From Pseudomonadales bacterium (GTDB taxonomy: Bacteria; Pseudomonadota; Gammaproteobacteria; Steroidobacterales; Steroidobacteraceae), in the NCBI GenBank assembly GCA_020442965.1, contig JAGRJB010000185.1, positions 1 to 6,854 of the forward strand: DNA of 6,854 nt, given 5' to 3'. The translations under genes were made by a program, and so were the position numbers. Positions 1 to 5,818 of the stretch are shown piece by piece. How positions within the stretch are numbered: position 1 is the first letter of the stretch; each line of letters opens with the position of its first letter. A model generated the notes under the pieces. The model saw nothing but the letters and a program-made list of their open reading frames with translations, was not told where the DNA came from and ran no database searches.

Positions 1-96
1 ATGTCGTGCACGCGCTGCGCTGAGCACAAGCCAGAGCTCTCACCGGCGCTAGGGGTAGATCCGAATAGCGCCACCCAGCGGCAACTGCGATCCTAG
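1..96 (+). CDS. Possible 3' end of an upstream gene, or a 31-codon small ORF
   Basis: Frame 1 is open from the first base to a TAG at 94-96, while the other two forward frames close earlier. About 22 of 31 codons end in G or C, which fits coding use here but is weak evidence over so short a stretch. The predicted peptide begins with a CxxC pair (MSCTRC) and has no recognisable domain. The window starts exactly on an ATG, so I cannot tell whether this is a true start or an internal methionine of a longer gene. The stop lies 6 bases before the ribosome binding site of the stress-protein gene, so co-transcription is possible. It could also be non-coding. Confidence 0.2.
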   Translation: MSCTRCAEHKPELSPALGVDPNSATQRQLRS

Positions 97-102
97 AGGC
101 AA

Positions 103-108
103 AAGGAG
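103..108 (+). promoter_or_regulatory. Ribosome binding site of the universal stress protein gene
   Basis: AAGGAG lies 8 bases before the ATG at 117. It is a near-perfect Shine-Dalgarno match and fixes that start. Confidence 0.85.
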
Positions 109-116
109 AACACGCA

Positions 117-1121
117 ATGCCCACGCCGAAGTCCCCGAAACGCATCCTGGTCGCGATCAAGTCGCCGAGCAAGCCGCCGCGACGCGCTTTGGCGAAAGCA
201 GCGACGATCGCTCGTCAGGCCGGTGCGACGATCGAGCTGTTCCACGCCATCGCGGACCCGATCGTGAGCGAGACCTTGCGGCGTGACGGCAAACGCATCA
301 GCCGCAGGCAAGCAATCGACTTGATTCGGGCGGATCGACAAGAATCGATCGACAAGCTGATCAAGTCGCCGCTATTGCGTGGAGTGAAATGCTCTGCCTT
401 CGCGGAGTGGGACTTCCCGGTCCAGGAAGCGATCGTCCGGCGTGCGCTCGCGAAACGAGCCGACCTGGTCGTGCTCGAGTCAGAACATCACATTCCCGGG
501 GCACATCTGGTTGTGAGCCATTCTGATTGGGAGCTGATCCGCACCTGCCCGATGCCGGTGTTGCTCGTGCGCACCGCGCGCAAATACCAGAAACCCAAAG
601 TACTGGCGGCGATCGATCCGCAGCACGCGCACGACAAACCTGCATCGCTCGACAAAACACTGCTGGCGACGGCGGCATCCTACGCGAATCTGCTGGCGGG
701 CGAGCTGCATGCGGCACACGCTTACCGGCCGTACCCGTTCTTTGCGCCGGGCTATCCCGGGCAATATGTGAGCCTCACCCAGGTTGCGCCGGAGATCGAA
801 CAGGAACATCGCGCCAAACTGGCTAAAGCCGTTGACAAGCTAGCCAGCACTGTCAAGATTCCAACGAAACGCCAGCATCTCTTGTTAGGTGACGCCGCCG
901 ATGAAATTCCGACGCTCGCCAAGAAACTCGGCGCTGCGATCGTCGTCATGGGCGCGGTATCGCGCTCCGGATTGCGCCGCTTGTTTATCGGACACACGGC
1001 TCAGAAGGCGTTGGAGCGGATGCCGTGCGATGTACTGGTCGTGAAGCCGAAGTCCTTCAAATCGCCCATCTCCAAGACCAGCAGGCCGTTCGGGCCGATC
1101 ACGGGATTTACGGTCTACTAA
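117..1121 (+). CDS. Tandem-domain universal stress protein, UspE-like
   Basis: This is a cytoplasmic stress protein with two UspA-type alpha/beta domains in one chain: residues about 8-153 and about 160-311. The length of 334 aa is close to E. coli UspE (about 316). Domain 1 ends with DWELIRTCPMPVLLV (138-151), matching the DW-L-R-CP-PV pattern of UspE. Domain 2 ends with VVMGAVSRSGL...FIGHTAQKALERMPCDVLVVKP (276-311), again UspE-like. The classical ATP motif G-2x-G-9x-G-S/T is degenerate here: G279, S282 in place of the second Gly, then G292 followed by His. Nucleotide binding is therefore uncertain. A basic, Ser/Pro-rich tail of about 23 residues follows domain 2. In other bacteria UspE-type proteins help survival under starvation, DNA damage or respiratory stress; the role here is inferred. 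The start is fixed by a strong ribosome binding site. The stop is 10 bases from that of the convergent cytochrome gene. Confidence 0.9.
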   Translation: MPTPKSPKRILVAIKSPSKPPRRALAKAATIARQAGATIELFHAIADPIVSETLRRDGKRISRRQAIDLIRADRQESIDKLIKSPLLRGVKCSAFAEWDFPVQEAIVRRALAKRADLVVLESEHHIPGAHLVVSHSDWELIRTCPMPVLLVRTARKYQKPKVLAAIDPQHAHDKPASLDKTLLATAASYANLLAGELHAAHAYRPYPFFAPGYPGQYVSLTQVAPEIEQEHRAKLAKAVDKLASTVKIPTKRQHLLLGDAADEIPTLAKKLGAAIVVMGAVSRSGLRRLFIGHTAQKALERMPCDVLVVKPKSFKSPISKTSRPFGPITGFTVY

Positions 1122-1131
1122 CAAGCCATCG

Positions 1132-1785
1132 TCAATTGCGCGCGGCCAGCCGCGAGAGATAGTCGGCAATGCCATTGATCTCGTCAAAAGACAACTGGCT
1201 CACGATCCGTGTGTGCAGGTTGGTCATGTTCGGACGCCGGCCGTCAGCTGCATCCTGCAACTGGCGCACGGTATAAGCATGGTGCTGCCCCGCGATGCGT
1301 GGTGTTTTGCTCGCATTGCTCCCTTGCCCCGTCGCACCGTGGCAGCCAGCGCAGCGCGCGAGATAGACACCCGCGCCGAGCTTGAGATCCTTGCCATCAC
1401 CGAACGAGGGAGGCCACGGCCGCGGCAGGCTCGATACGTAAGCGGCAACATCCGCAAGTTCCTGCGGACCCTTCAGATGATGCCGATCGACGAAGTGCTC
1501 CATGCGAATGTCCCAGCGCTTGTCGTGGCGAAAATCCACGAGTTGCTGCAACACCACGCGGTAGTGCTGGCCGCCGATCGCGGCTACATTGCCGTCCGAC
1601 GTGCCCGAACCGTCGGAATTGTGGCAGGCCCGGCAGGTGTCGAAGAGTTGTTCGCCGCGGCTCAGATCGGGGGTGGCTGCCACCGCCGCCCTGAATTCCA
1701 GGGCCGCGTTGCTCTCAGCGCCAAGCGCAATCGAGGCGAGCGCGGCAAGTAGCGCGCCGACGCCGATCGACCAAACTGTTGTCAT
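1132..1785 (-). CDS. Dihaem c-type cytochrome, cytochrome c4 family
   Basis: This is a periplasmic electron carrier of 217 aa with two tandem cytochrome c domains. Haem 1 is attached at CRACH (C51, C54, H55) and haem 2 at CAGCH (C145, C148, H149). Each domain then has the c4-type pattern GGQH/AGQH-Y...QL and a likely axial methionine (M95, M187). Residues 1-23 look like a Sec signal peptide (hydrophobic about 6-22, ending LGA), so the haems would be added in the periplasm. The total of about 195 mature residues fits cytochrome c4. In other bacteria c4 proteins pass electrons from the bc1 complex to terminal oxidases or to denitrification enzymes. I chose the ATG at 1785 because AAGGA sits 6 bases upstream; in-frame starts at 1821 and 1956 lack a comparable site. 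It is transcribed away from the unknown gene at 1925 and converges on the stress-protein gene. Confidence 0.9.
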   Translation of the reverse strand: MTTVWSIGVGALLAALASIALGAESNAALEFRAAVAATPDLSRGEQLFDTCRACHNSDGSGTSDGNVAAIGGQHYRVVLQQLVDFRHDKRWDIRMEHFVDRHHLKGPQELADVAAYVSSLPRPWPPSFGDGKDLKLGAGVYLARCAGCHGATGQGSNASKTPRIAGQHHAYTVRQLQDAADGRRPNMTNLHTRIVSQLSFDEINGIADYLSRLAARN

Positions 1786-1791
1786 TCTGGG

Positions 1792-1796
1792 TCCTT
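1792..1796 (-). promoter_or_regulatory. Ribosome binding site deciding the cytochrome c4 start
   Basis: On the minus strand this reads AAGGA, 6 bases before the ATG at 1785. It favours a 217-aa protein with its hydrophobic signal segment near the N terminus over longer in-frame alternatives. Confidence 0.7.
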
Positions 1797-1863
1797 GCAC
1801 AACAACAACCTTGCGGGGCATCAACCGAGAAAACCATGCGCATATTCCGAAGCTGTGAACCGG

Positions 1864-1881
1864 CGCACATGCCTTTGTGCG
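1864..1881. repeat. Short inverted repeat in a divergent intergenic region
   Basis: CGCACA (1864-1869) and TGTGCG (1876-1881) are perfect reverse complements separated by 6 bases. They lie in the 139-base gap between the divergent cytochrome c4 gene and the unknown gene. It could be an operator or a small leader hairpin; six-base arms in GC-rich DNA can arise by chance. I could not place a convincing -35/-10 pair in this gap. Confidence 0.3.
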
Positions 1882-1924
1882 GCAGGTCTCGGGCGGATGA
1901 CACCCTGGCTCGTAAGCTCTCCGG

Positions 1925-2770
1925 ATGCCCACCGAGACGTCAGTTAGCCCCTCCACCGCCGAGCAGCTGCGGCTGCTGCTGGCACGCTGGGAACAGAGTC
2001 TGGCATTGCATGAGAAATATCTCGCACTCGACGATCAACGCTATTGGCACGTGCAGCCGTGGCCGAAGCACGAGCGGCCGGCGAGATGGATCGTCGAGCT
2101 CGCCCGACAACGTGTCGCCGTACTGTCGCGCAGTGTCGCCGCGCGTAGCGTCGAAGGAGATCGCGCGTTCCTTGAAGCGCTGGAAGCAATGGCGTTTCTG
2201 GCCAACCTGGTCGGCCTAACGACTGTCGAGCGATTCATTCCGCTCGCGACCAATGAAACGGAGCGCCGCGACGTGTTGGGCGCCAAGGATCCGACCGCGG
2301 TAGCAACGCCAGCGCACGCAGCCACGTCGAGGCACGATGCTCCCGCTACGCCAGACGGCAGCGCTGCGCGCGACCCGAGCAACGACGAACACGCCAGCGA
2401 CGCGACGCAGGAAATGCCGCGCGTTCCAGCGTCGCGCGTTCACCGCCTGTTGATGCAACAGCGGGCAGGCGTTCCCGTAGCGATCATCGGGCGCAGCAAC
2501 GTCTCGGCCCATCCTCGCGCCCTGCGGCGCGAAACCGAGCGACCCGTCGCCCCGATCGTACCGGTACGACGATCAGCGATGTCATTCGAGCGGCGCGAAC
2601 TGCTGGTGATCGAGGATGCAGCCCGATTGTTAGGCTGGGGCCGCAAATGGCACGAACTGCCCGATCTCATCGCACGCCTGGCCGAACGCCCGGAAGTGAA
2701 CGAAACGCGCAGGATCTTGCGTCAGCACCGCGAACACATCGCGAAATTGCGCGGCGGTAGCATCGACTGA
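1925..2770 (+). CDS. Unrecognised soluble protein, two helical regions joined by a disordered linker
   Basis: I do not recognise this 281-aa protein. It has no signal peptide or membrane segment, so it is probably cytoplasmic. Residues about 11-115 are helix-prone and include an aromatic patch (DQRYWHVQPWPKHERPARW, 37-55). Residues about 120-168 are rich in Ala, Asp, Thr and Pro with no hydrophobic core and are probably disordered. Residues about 169-190 contain RVHRLLMQQRAGVPVAIIGR. Residues about 218-278 form a second charged helical part with LLVIEDAARLLGWGRKWHELP (226-246). Possible roles include a regulatory or scaffold protein, but I see no DNA-binding, kinase or enzyme motif. The ATG at 1925 has only a weak upstream site (CTCCGG), so the start is less certain. 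It is divergent from cytochrome c4 and its stop lies 45 bases from that of the convergent CpeT-family gene. The long open frame with coding-like codon use argues that it is real. Confidence 0.75.
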   Translation: MPTETSVSPSTAEQLRLLLARWEQSLALHEKYLALDDQRYWHVQPWPKHERPARWIVELARQRVAVLSRSVAARSVEGDRAFLEALEAMAFLANLVGLTTVERFIPLATNETERRDVLGAKDPTAVATPAHAATSRHDAPATPDGSAARDPSNDEHASDATQEMPRVPASRVHRLLMQQRAGVPVAIIGRSNVSAHPRALRRETERPVAPIVPVRRSAMSFERRELLVIEDAARLLGWGRKWHELPDLIARLAERPEVNETRRILRQHREHIAKLRGGSID

Positions 2771-2815
2771 ACGTCACCATCCGCGGCTCGGGGAAAGAAC
2801 CGCAGAGCGTCTACC

Positions 2816-3856
2816 TTAGAACTCCGGCTTGACGTCGCGATTCCACTGCATGTAGCAATTGACCAGCATCCATTTGAGATTGATGAACATGCGATCGACC
2901 TTGGGGTCGGTCCCCGCGTAGGCAAGGTTCTTGACCTGTCCGTCAATTCGCTCGTTGACGTAGAGCACCAGGGCGTTGCGCGTAAAGGCACCCGTTTCGT
3001 TGTTGAGTGGCCAGTCGACGAACGACAAGGTCAACCCAAGCTCGCGCGGCTTCTCCTCGCGCGTCTTGAACCAGACAACGCCACCCTTGTCGTGCAATTT
3101 CAAGTCCGAGTAACGCTCGAACGGAATTGCCGCACCGCCACCGACGCCCGGAATATCGGCATTACACGTGAACTCGCGTGCACGTTGCAGTTGGTAGGCC
3201 ACGCCACTCGGATGACCGGCGAGCGAATTGCCGCGCCTGTCGCGCTCAGCGTCGTAGATCCACAAAGCGGACGGTGCCAGCGTGTAGCGATAGTCACCGA
3301 AGATCTCCCCCCTGCCGCCCGACGACCCTGCCGATTGGAAGCGGCAAGTCTCCGGGTTGCTCGCGCCGGCGAACTGCCCGGCTTCCTTCTTCCAGTAGAC
3401 GTCGCAACCGACGGCATAGCGAAAATCCTGCGGTTTGGCGTTGTTCCAGAGCGCTGCGTCTGTCAGTCCAGCGCTGTAACGCACAGAATTCGCGTCATCG
3501 ATCCAGAAGATTTTCATCCGCACCGCGCCAGCCTGCGGATCGGCCGTGAGTGACCAGACCCGTCGGCGCGTGACTTTGGCCGGGTCGTTGTCACGATAAT
3601 CCACTACATAATAAACATGCTCCCCGAGTGCCGGAGCATTGACCCGAGCAACCTGGGTATGCTGGCGCTCATGGCGCAGCGGCTCGGCAAGTTTGCGACG
3701 GCCATCGAAGTAGTTCTGGTTCCAGTTGTCGTACTGCCCGGGCAGTAATTCGTTCATCACCATCAGATCACGCTCGGACGGATGACTGTCCTGTCCCTGT
3801 GCGCAAACTGGTCCGCCGACGACCAGCAACGTCAGGAGTATGCAGAATCGGATCAT
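2816..3856 (-). CDS. Secreted CpcT/CpeT-family protein (chromophore lyase-like)
   Basis: This 346-aa protein starts with a Sec signal peptide (hydrophobic 4-17, likely cleavage after VCA, residues 17-19). The mature part resembles the CpcT/CpeT family (Pfam PF06206). A Tyr/Phe-rich segment with QNYFDGRRK (47-55) is followed by RRRVWSL (97-103), MKIFWID (114-120) and the hallmark stretch GCDVYWKKEAGQFAGASNPETC (150-171). There, C151 and C171 flank a Trp/Gly-containing loop, as in CpeT proteins. In cyanobacteria CpcT and CpeT attach or deliver bilins to phycobiliproteins. Related proteins also occur in non-photosynthetic bacteria, where their role is not established. Here the export signal and neighbouring haem proteins suggest a periplasmic role, possibly binding a tetrapyrrole or other hydrophobic ligand; that is inference. 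An extra C-terminal part (about 255-346) with LGLTLSFVDWPLNN is longer than the usual family core of about 200 aa. The start has AAGGGGG about 4 bases upstream. Confidence 0.75.
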   Translation of the reverse strand: MIRFCILLTLLVVGGPVCAQGQDSHPSERDLMVMNELLPGQYDNWNQNYFDGRRKLAEPLRHERQHTQVARVNAPALGEHVYYVVDYRDNDPAKVTRRRVWSLTADPQAGAVRMKIFWIDDANSVRYSAGLTDAALWNNAKPQDFRYAVGCDVYWKKEAGQFAGASNPETCRFQSAGSSGGRGEIFGDYRYTLAPSALWIYDAERDRRGNSLAGHPSGVAYQLQRAREFTCNADIPGVGGGAAIPFERYSDLKLHDKGGVVWFKTREEKPRELGLTLSFVDWPLNNETGAFTRNALVLYVNERIDGQVKNLAYAGTDPKVDRMFINLKWMLVNCYMQWNRDVKPEF

Positions 3857-3860
3857 ATCG

Positions 3861-3867
3861 CCCCCTT
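3861..3867 (-). promoter_or_regulatory. Ribosome binding site of the CpeT-family gene
   Basis: On the minus strand AAGGGGG ends 4 bases before the ATG at 3856. The spacing is short but the purine run is clear and supports this start. Confidence 0.6.
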
Positions 3868-3920
3868 TTCACGCGACAACCTCAAGATGGGTTGATTGTC
3901 TGGGAATCACTGATGATGCG

Positions 3921-3942
3921 CTGTCCAAGACAGAATGGACAG
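3921..3942. promoter_or_regulatory. Candidate operator dyad between divergent genes
   Basis: CTGTCC (3921-3926) and GGACAG (3937-3942) are perfect inverted arms with a 10-base spacer, about two helical turns end to end. This suits a dimeric regulator. The site lies 64 bases upstream of the CpeT-family start and 115 bases upstream of the cytochrome c' start, so it could serve either. A second GC-rich dyad, GGCCG/CGGCC (3945-3949 and 3958-3962), follows at once. The regulator is unknown and chance is possible. Confidence 0.3.
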
Positions 3943-4006
3943 TTGGCCGACCAACAACGGCCGCGAGGTAGCGTCATCGGGCCAGCGTCAGGTAGAGTTG
4001 CGCGCT

Positions 4007-4033
4007 GTGAGCAGGCGCCGCCTGCACGCTCAC
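4007..4033 (+). promoter_or_regulatory. Nested dyad / leader hairpin before cytochrome c'
   Basis: GTGAGC (4007-4012) pairs perfectly with GCTCAC (4028-4033). Inside, GCAGGCG (4011-4017) and CGCCTGC (4019-4025) are also perfect reverse complements. As RNA, the outer stem plus an inner AGG/CCT stem with a CGCCG loop and a 4-base bulge could form, ending 11 bases before the ribosome binding site at 4045. It could be a leader structure affecting translation or message stability, or a protein-binding palindrome in the DNA. Confidence 0.45.
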
Positions 4034-4044
4034 TCGACAACTCA

Positions 4045-4050
4045 AGAGGA
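4045..4050 (+). promoter_or_regulatory. Ribosome binding site deciding the cytochrome c' start
   Basis: AGAGGA lies 7 bases before the ATG at 4058. It favours that start over an in-frame ATG at 3935, which would put about 41 residues before the signal peptide. Confidence 0.75.
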
Positions 4051-4057
4051 TCTTCGA

Positions 4058-4558
4058 ATGCCGAACCGTTTCGTAAATGTCAGGACAGCCCTCGGTGCGC
4101 TTGCGCTCGCAGCAGGGATTTCGAGCTTTGGCGGCGCAGGTCTCGCGCTTGCGGCAGATGCGCCGTCAGTAAGCGCTCAACAAATAGAGTATCGACAAGC
4201 GATGTACACGGTAATGGCGGGCAACTTTGCGCCGCTCGGCGCGATGGCGACTGGTAAAGCGCCGTTCAATGCCAAAGAAGCGCAGAAGCGGGCGGAACGT
4301 GTCGCGTATATCTCTAACATGCTCAGCGAAGGCTTCCCGCCTGGGTCGAACCAGGCCAAAGGCACACATACCCATGCCAAACCCGAGATCTGGAGCAACC
4401 GCGCCGAGTTCGACAAGCTGATGAAAAACCTGCAGACAGAGACGGCCGCTCTCGTCGTTGCGACCAGGACTGGCGATGAGGCCAAGTTCAAGCCGGCCGC
4501 CGCCGCGACAGGCAAGGCGTGCAAAGCCTGCCACGACAAGTTCAAGCAAGAGGATTGA
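4058..4558 (+). CDS. Cytochrome c' (class II c-type cytochrome)
   Basis: This is a periplasmic monohaem protein of 166 aa. A Sec signal peptide spans about residues 1-32 (basic MPNRFVNVR, then an Ala/Leu/Gly-rich core, AxA cleavage site at 30-32), leaving about 134 mature residues, the usual cytochrome c' size. The haem site CKACH (C155, C158, H159) is near the C terminus, as in class II cytochromes that fold as a four-helix bundle. The family signature AKPEIWSNRAEFDKLM (107-122) is clear, and helix 1 has YRQAMYTVM (45-53). Cytochrome c' is usually five-coordinate and binds NO or CO; proposed roles are NO scavenging or electron transfer. A THTH segment (103-106) just before the signature is unusual. 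The gene converges on a cytochrome b561 gene, a plausible membrane partner, and is preceded by a structured leader. Confidence 0.92.
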   Translation: MPNRFVNVRTALGALALAAGISSFGGAGLALAADAPSVSAQQIEYRQAMYTVMAGNFAPLGAMATGKAPFNAKEAQKRAERVAYISNMLSEGFPPGSNQAKGTHTHAKPEIWSNRAEFDKLMKNLQTETAALVVATRTGDEAKFKPAAAATGKACKACHDKFKQED

Positions 4559-4566
4559 CCGCGCTG

Positions 4567-4598
4567 CGCCACCGTGCCGCTGAGTCGGCACGGTGGCG
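4567..4598. terminator. Perfect 13-bp hairpin between convergent genes, probable bidirectional terminator
   Basis: CGCCACCGTGCCG (4567-4579) and CGGCACGGTGGCG (4586-4598) are perfect reverse complements with a 6-base loop (CTGAGT). The hairpin starts 8 bases after the cytochrome c' stop and lies 9 bases past the b561 stop on the other strand. No T-run follows on either strand, so it may act as a weak intrinsic terminator or as a 3' end-protecting stem-loop. Confidence 0.7.
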
Positions 4599-4607
4599 TC
4601 ACACTAA

Positions 4608-5327
4608 CTAGAAAAAACTGAGTGAGGCTTGCGGCGCGCTCTGCACGACCCAATAGAGCGCTCCAGCGACAACCGCCACAGTCGTTAGCCACAGCAACAG
4701 CCGCGACCCGCTGATGGCATCATTCGCCGCGACCAGGCGGGCGGACTTGCGTCCAGTCAGCATCGGTAGGATCAGGTTCTCACGCTTCCAGAACAAATAG
4801 ACGAATGCGGCCGTCACGTGCAGCGCGATGACGGCCAGCAGCCAGTAGAACAGTTTCTTGTGAAATCCGGTGAGGTCGTTGGACAAGCCCGGTGAGACGT
4901 AGCCGAACAGCGGACCCGCACTGAAGATCTGATCGTTAGCGAACAATCCCGTGACCGCCTGCGCGATCAGCATTGCCAGCATGGCGAGAATCGCGAGCAC
5001 ACCCAACGGATTGTGCCCCACGTAACGCGTAGCCGATTCGGGCGTCGCGACGATCCAGGCCCGTGCATAGCGCCAGATAGCTGCGGGCCCGCGAACGAAA
5101 TTGCGAAATCGCGCGTGCCGGGTGCCAATGAAGCCCCACAAAACCCGTACCACCGCGGTCACCAGCACGACATAGCCGCACCGAACATGCCACTCGAAAG
5201 AAGCGCTGTCGAGTTCCTGCGTCAGCCAACTGCCGAGCACCGCCAGCGCAAGCGTCCAATGCATGATCCGTACCGGTAGATCCCAGACGAGGCGACTCTC
5301 GGCACGGCGCTGCGGCGACGTAGTCAC
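4608..5327 (-). CDS. Cytochrome b561 family membrane protein
   Basis: This 239-aa inner-membrane dihaem cytochrome b belongs to the prokaryotic b561 / Ni,Fe-hydrogenase b-subunit family (PF01292). The N terminus has the typical VWDLPVRIMHW (14-24). The likely haem-ligand histidines are H23 and H47 in helices 1-2, and H156 (GFHKKLFYW) and H170 (ALHV) in helices 3-4. Membrane segments fall at about 22-38, 50-68, 107-130, 157-180 and 209-228; the last is an extra C-terminal helix after the four-helix core. Such proteins move electrons between quinones and periplasmic c-type cytochromes or other partners. The adjacent convergent cytochrome c' is a natural candidate. The start is a GTG at 5327, overlapping the TGA of the upstream VOC gene (GTGA), which implies translational coupling. 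The conserved motif begins at residue 14, so a later start is unlikely. Confidence 0.9.
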   Translation of the reverse strand: MTTSPQRRAESRLVWDLPVRIMHWTLALAVLGSWLTQELDSASFEWHVRCGYVVLVTAVVRVLWGFIGTRHARFRNFVRGPAAIWRYARAWIVATPESATRYVGHNPLGVLAILAMLAMLIAQAVTGLFANDQIFSAGPLFGYVSPGLSNDLTGFHKKLFYWLLAVIALHVTAAFVYLFWKRENLILPMLTGRKSARLVAANDAISGSRLLLWLTTVAVVAGALYWVVQSAPQASLSFF

Positions 5328-5788
5328 TCCGCGTGCCGCTGGTTGAACTCGATAAAGTAGTCGTCAGGATCCCACACACTCACGGTCGTCATCGACAATG
5401 TCTGGCCCTGCGCGCCGCGCACGTGATACGCATGCGGTGGCGCATGGATGCGCGCGCCGAAGCGGATCGCGCGGCGGTAAACGCCCTGCGCGTCGTCACC
5501 CTGCATGACGAACACCAGATCCCCGATCCCCAATCGCTCGCGGCGCGCCGGCTCCGGTAGCCGTGGTTCCGTGAACTCCAACAGGCCGATCATGCCGATC
5601 ACAGGGTCCTGGGCCTGCATGATCACCAGGTGCGTCTTATCGCCCTTCTTGCCGGCAGCAAGCCCGACACCGCCCAACTCGATCTGGTCGTCGTAGTAGA
5701 CAGTCATGCCAAAGACATCACGATAGAAGGCGAGCGACCGTTCGCAGCTGCGGACGATCAAAGTAGTGCGCTTGACGAGTGTATTCAT
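5324..5788 (-). CDS. VOC / glyoxalase-fold protein
   Basis: This 154-aa cytoplasmic protein has the paired beta-alpha-beta-beta-beta modules of the vicinal oxygen chelate fold. The first half has RTTLIVRSCERSLAFYRDVFGM (7-28), the standard opening of the fold. The second half has IGDLVFVMQGDDAQGVYRRAIRFGARI (88-114) and ends with VSVWDPDDYFIEFNQ (136-150). E71 (LLEF) and E147 (IEF) sit where metal-ligand glutamates are expected. The histidine normally found in strand 1 is replaced by Arg/Thr, so it may not be a classical glyoxalase I. The substrate cannot be told from sequence. I chose the ATG at 5788 because the domain begins a few residues later; a GTG at 5824 would add 12 unconvincing residues. 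Neither has a clear ribosome binding site. Its stop overlaps the start of cytochrome b561, forming a two-gene operon. Confidence 0.82.
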   Translation of the reverse strand: MNTLVKRTTLIVRSCERSLAFYRDVFGMTVYYDDQIELGGVGLAAGKKGDKTHLVIMQAQDPVIGMIGLLEFTEPRLPEPARRERLGIGDLVFVMQGDDAQGVYRRAIRFGARIHAPPHAYHVRGAQGQTLSMTTVSVWDPDDYFIEFNQRHAE

Positions 5789-5803
5789 CCCGTTGATTGT
5801 AGC

Positions 5804-5818
5804 TGGCGATGAGCGCCA
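5804..5818. repeat. Small hairpin upstream of the VOC gene
   Basis: TGGCG (5804-5808) and CGCCA (5814-5818) are perfect complements with a 5-base loop, 16 bases before the VOC start. It could be a weak leader structure or operator half-sites; five-base arms are not strong evidence. Confidence 0.2.

Noticed and set aside
361..717. Cys/Arg/Pro-rich reverse-strand open frame
   Set aside because: Its composition is typical of antisense shadows of GC-rich genes, and it lies wholly inside the universal stress protein gene.
1141..1154. CGCGGC/GCCGCG hairpin as a terminator of the stress-protein gene
   Set aside because: It lies inside the end of the cytochrome c4 coding region, has only a 2-base loop as written and no T-run. 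Chance is likely in GC-rich DNA.
1213..1752. 179-residue open frame on the + strand
   Set aside because: It is antisense to the cytochrome c4 gene, whose two CxxCH motifs and signal peptide are unmistakable. It has no recognisable motif and is a GC-rich shadow frame.
1786..1956. Longer N terminus of the cytochrome c4 gene, starting at 1956 or 1821
   Set aside because: The extra residues would bury the signal peptide or lack a ribosome binding site, and the longest version would overlap the divergent gene. AAGGA before 1785 supports the shorter form.
2771..2815. Terminator between the unknown gene and the CpeT-family gene
   Set aside because: Only an imperfect GCGGCT/AACCGC pairing with a wide loop is visible, and there is no T-run.
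3892..3909. FNR/Anr-like TTGAT...ATCA
   Set aside because: The half-sites are 9 bases apart instead of the 4 needed for an FNR box.
4006..4033. CRP-like TGTGA...TCAC
   Set aside because: The half-sites are 19 bases apart rather than 6. The symmetry is better explained as a hairpin or other palindrome.
3935..4057. Longer N terminus of cytochrome c'
   Set aside because: It would place about 41 residues before an evident signal peptide and would read through the leader dyads. AGAGGA marks the ATG at 4058.
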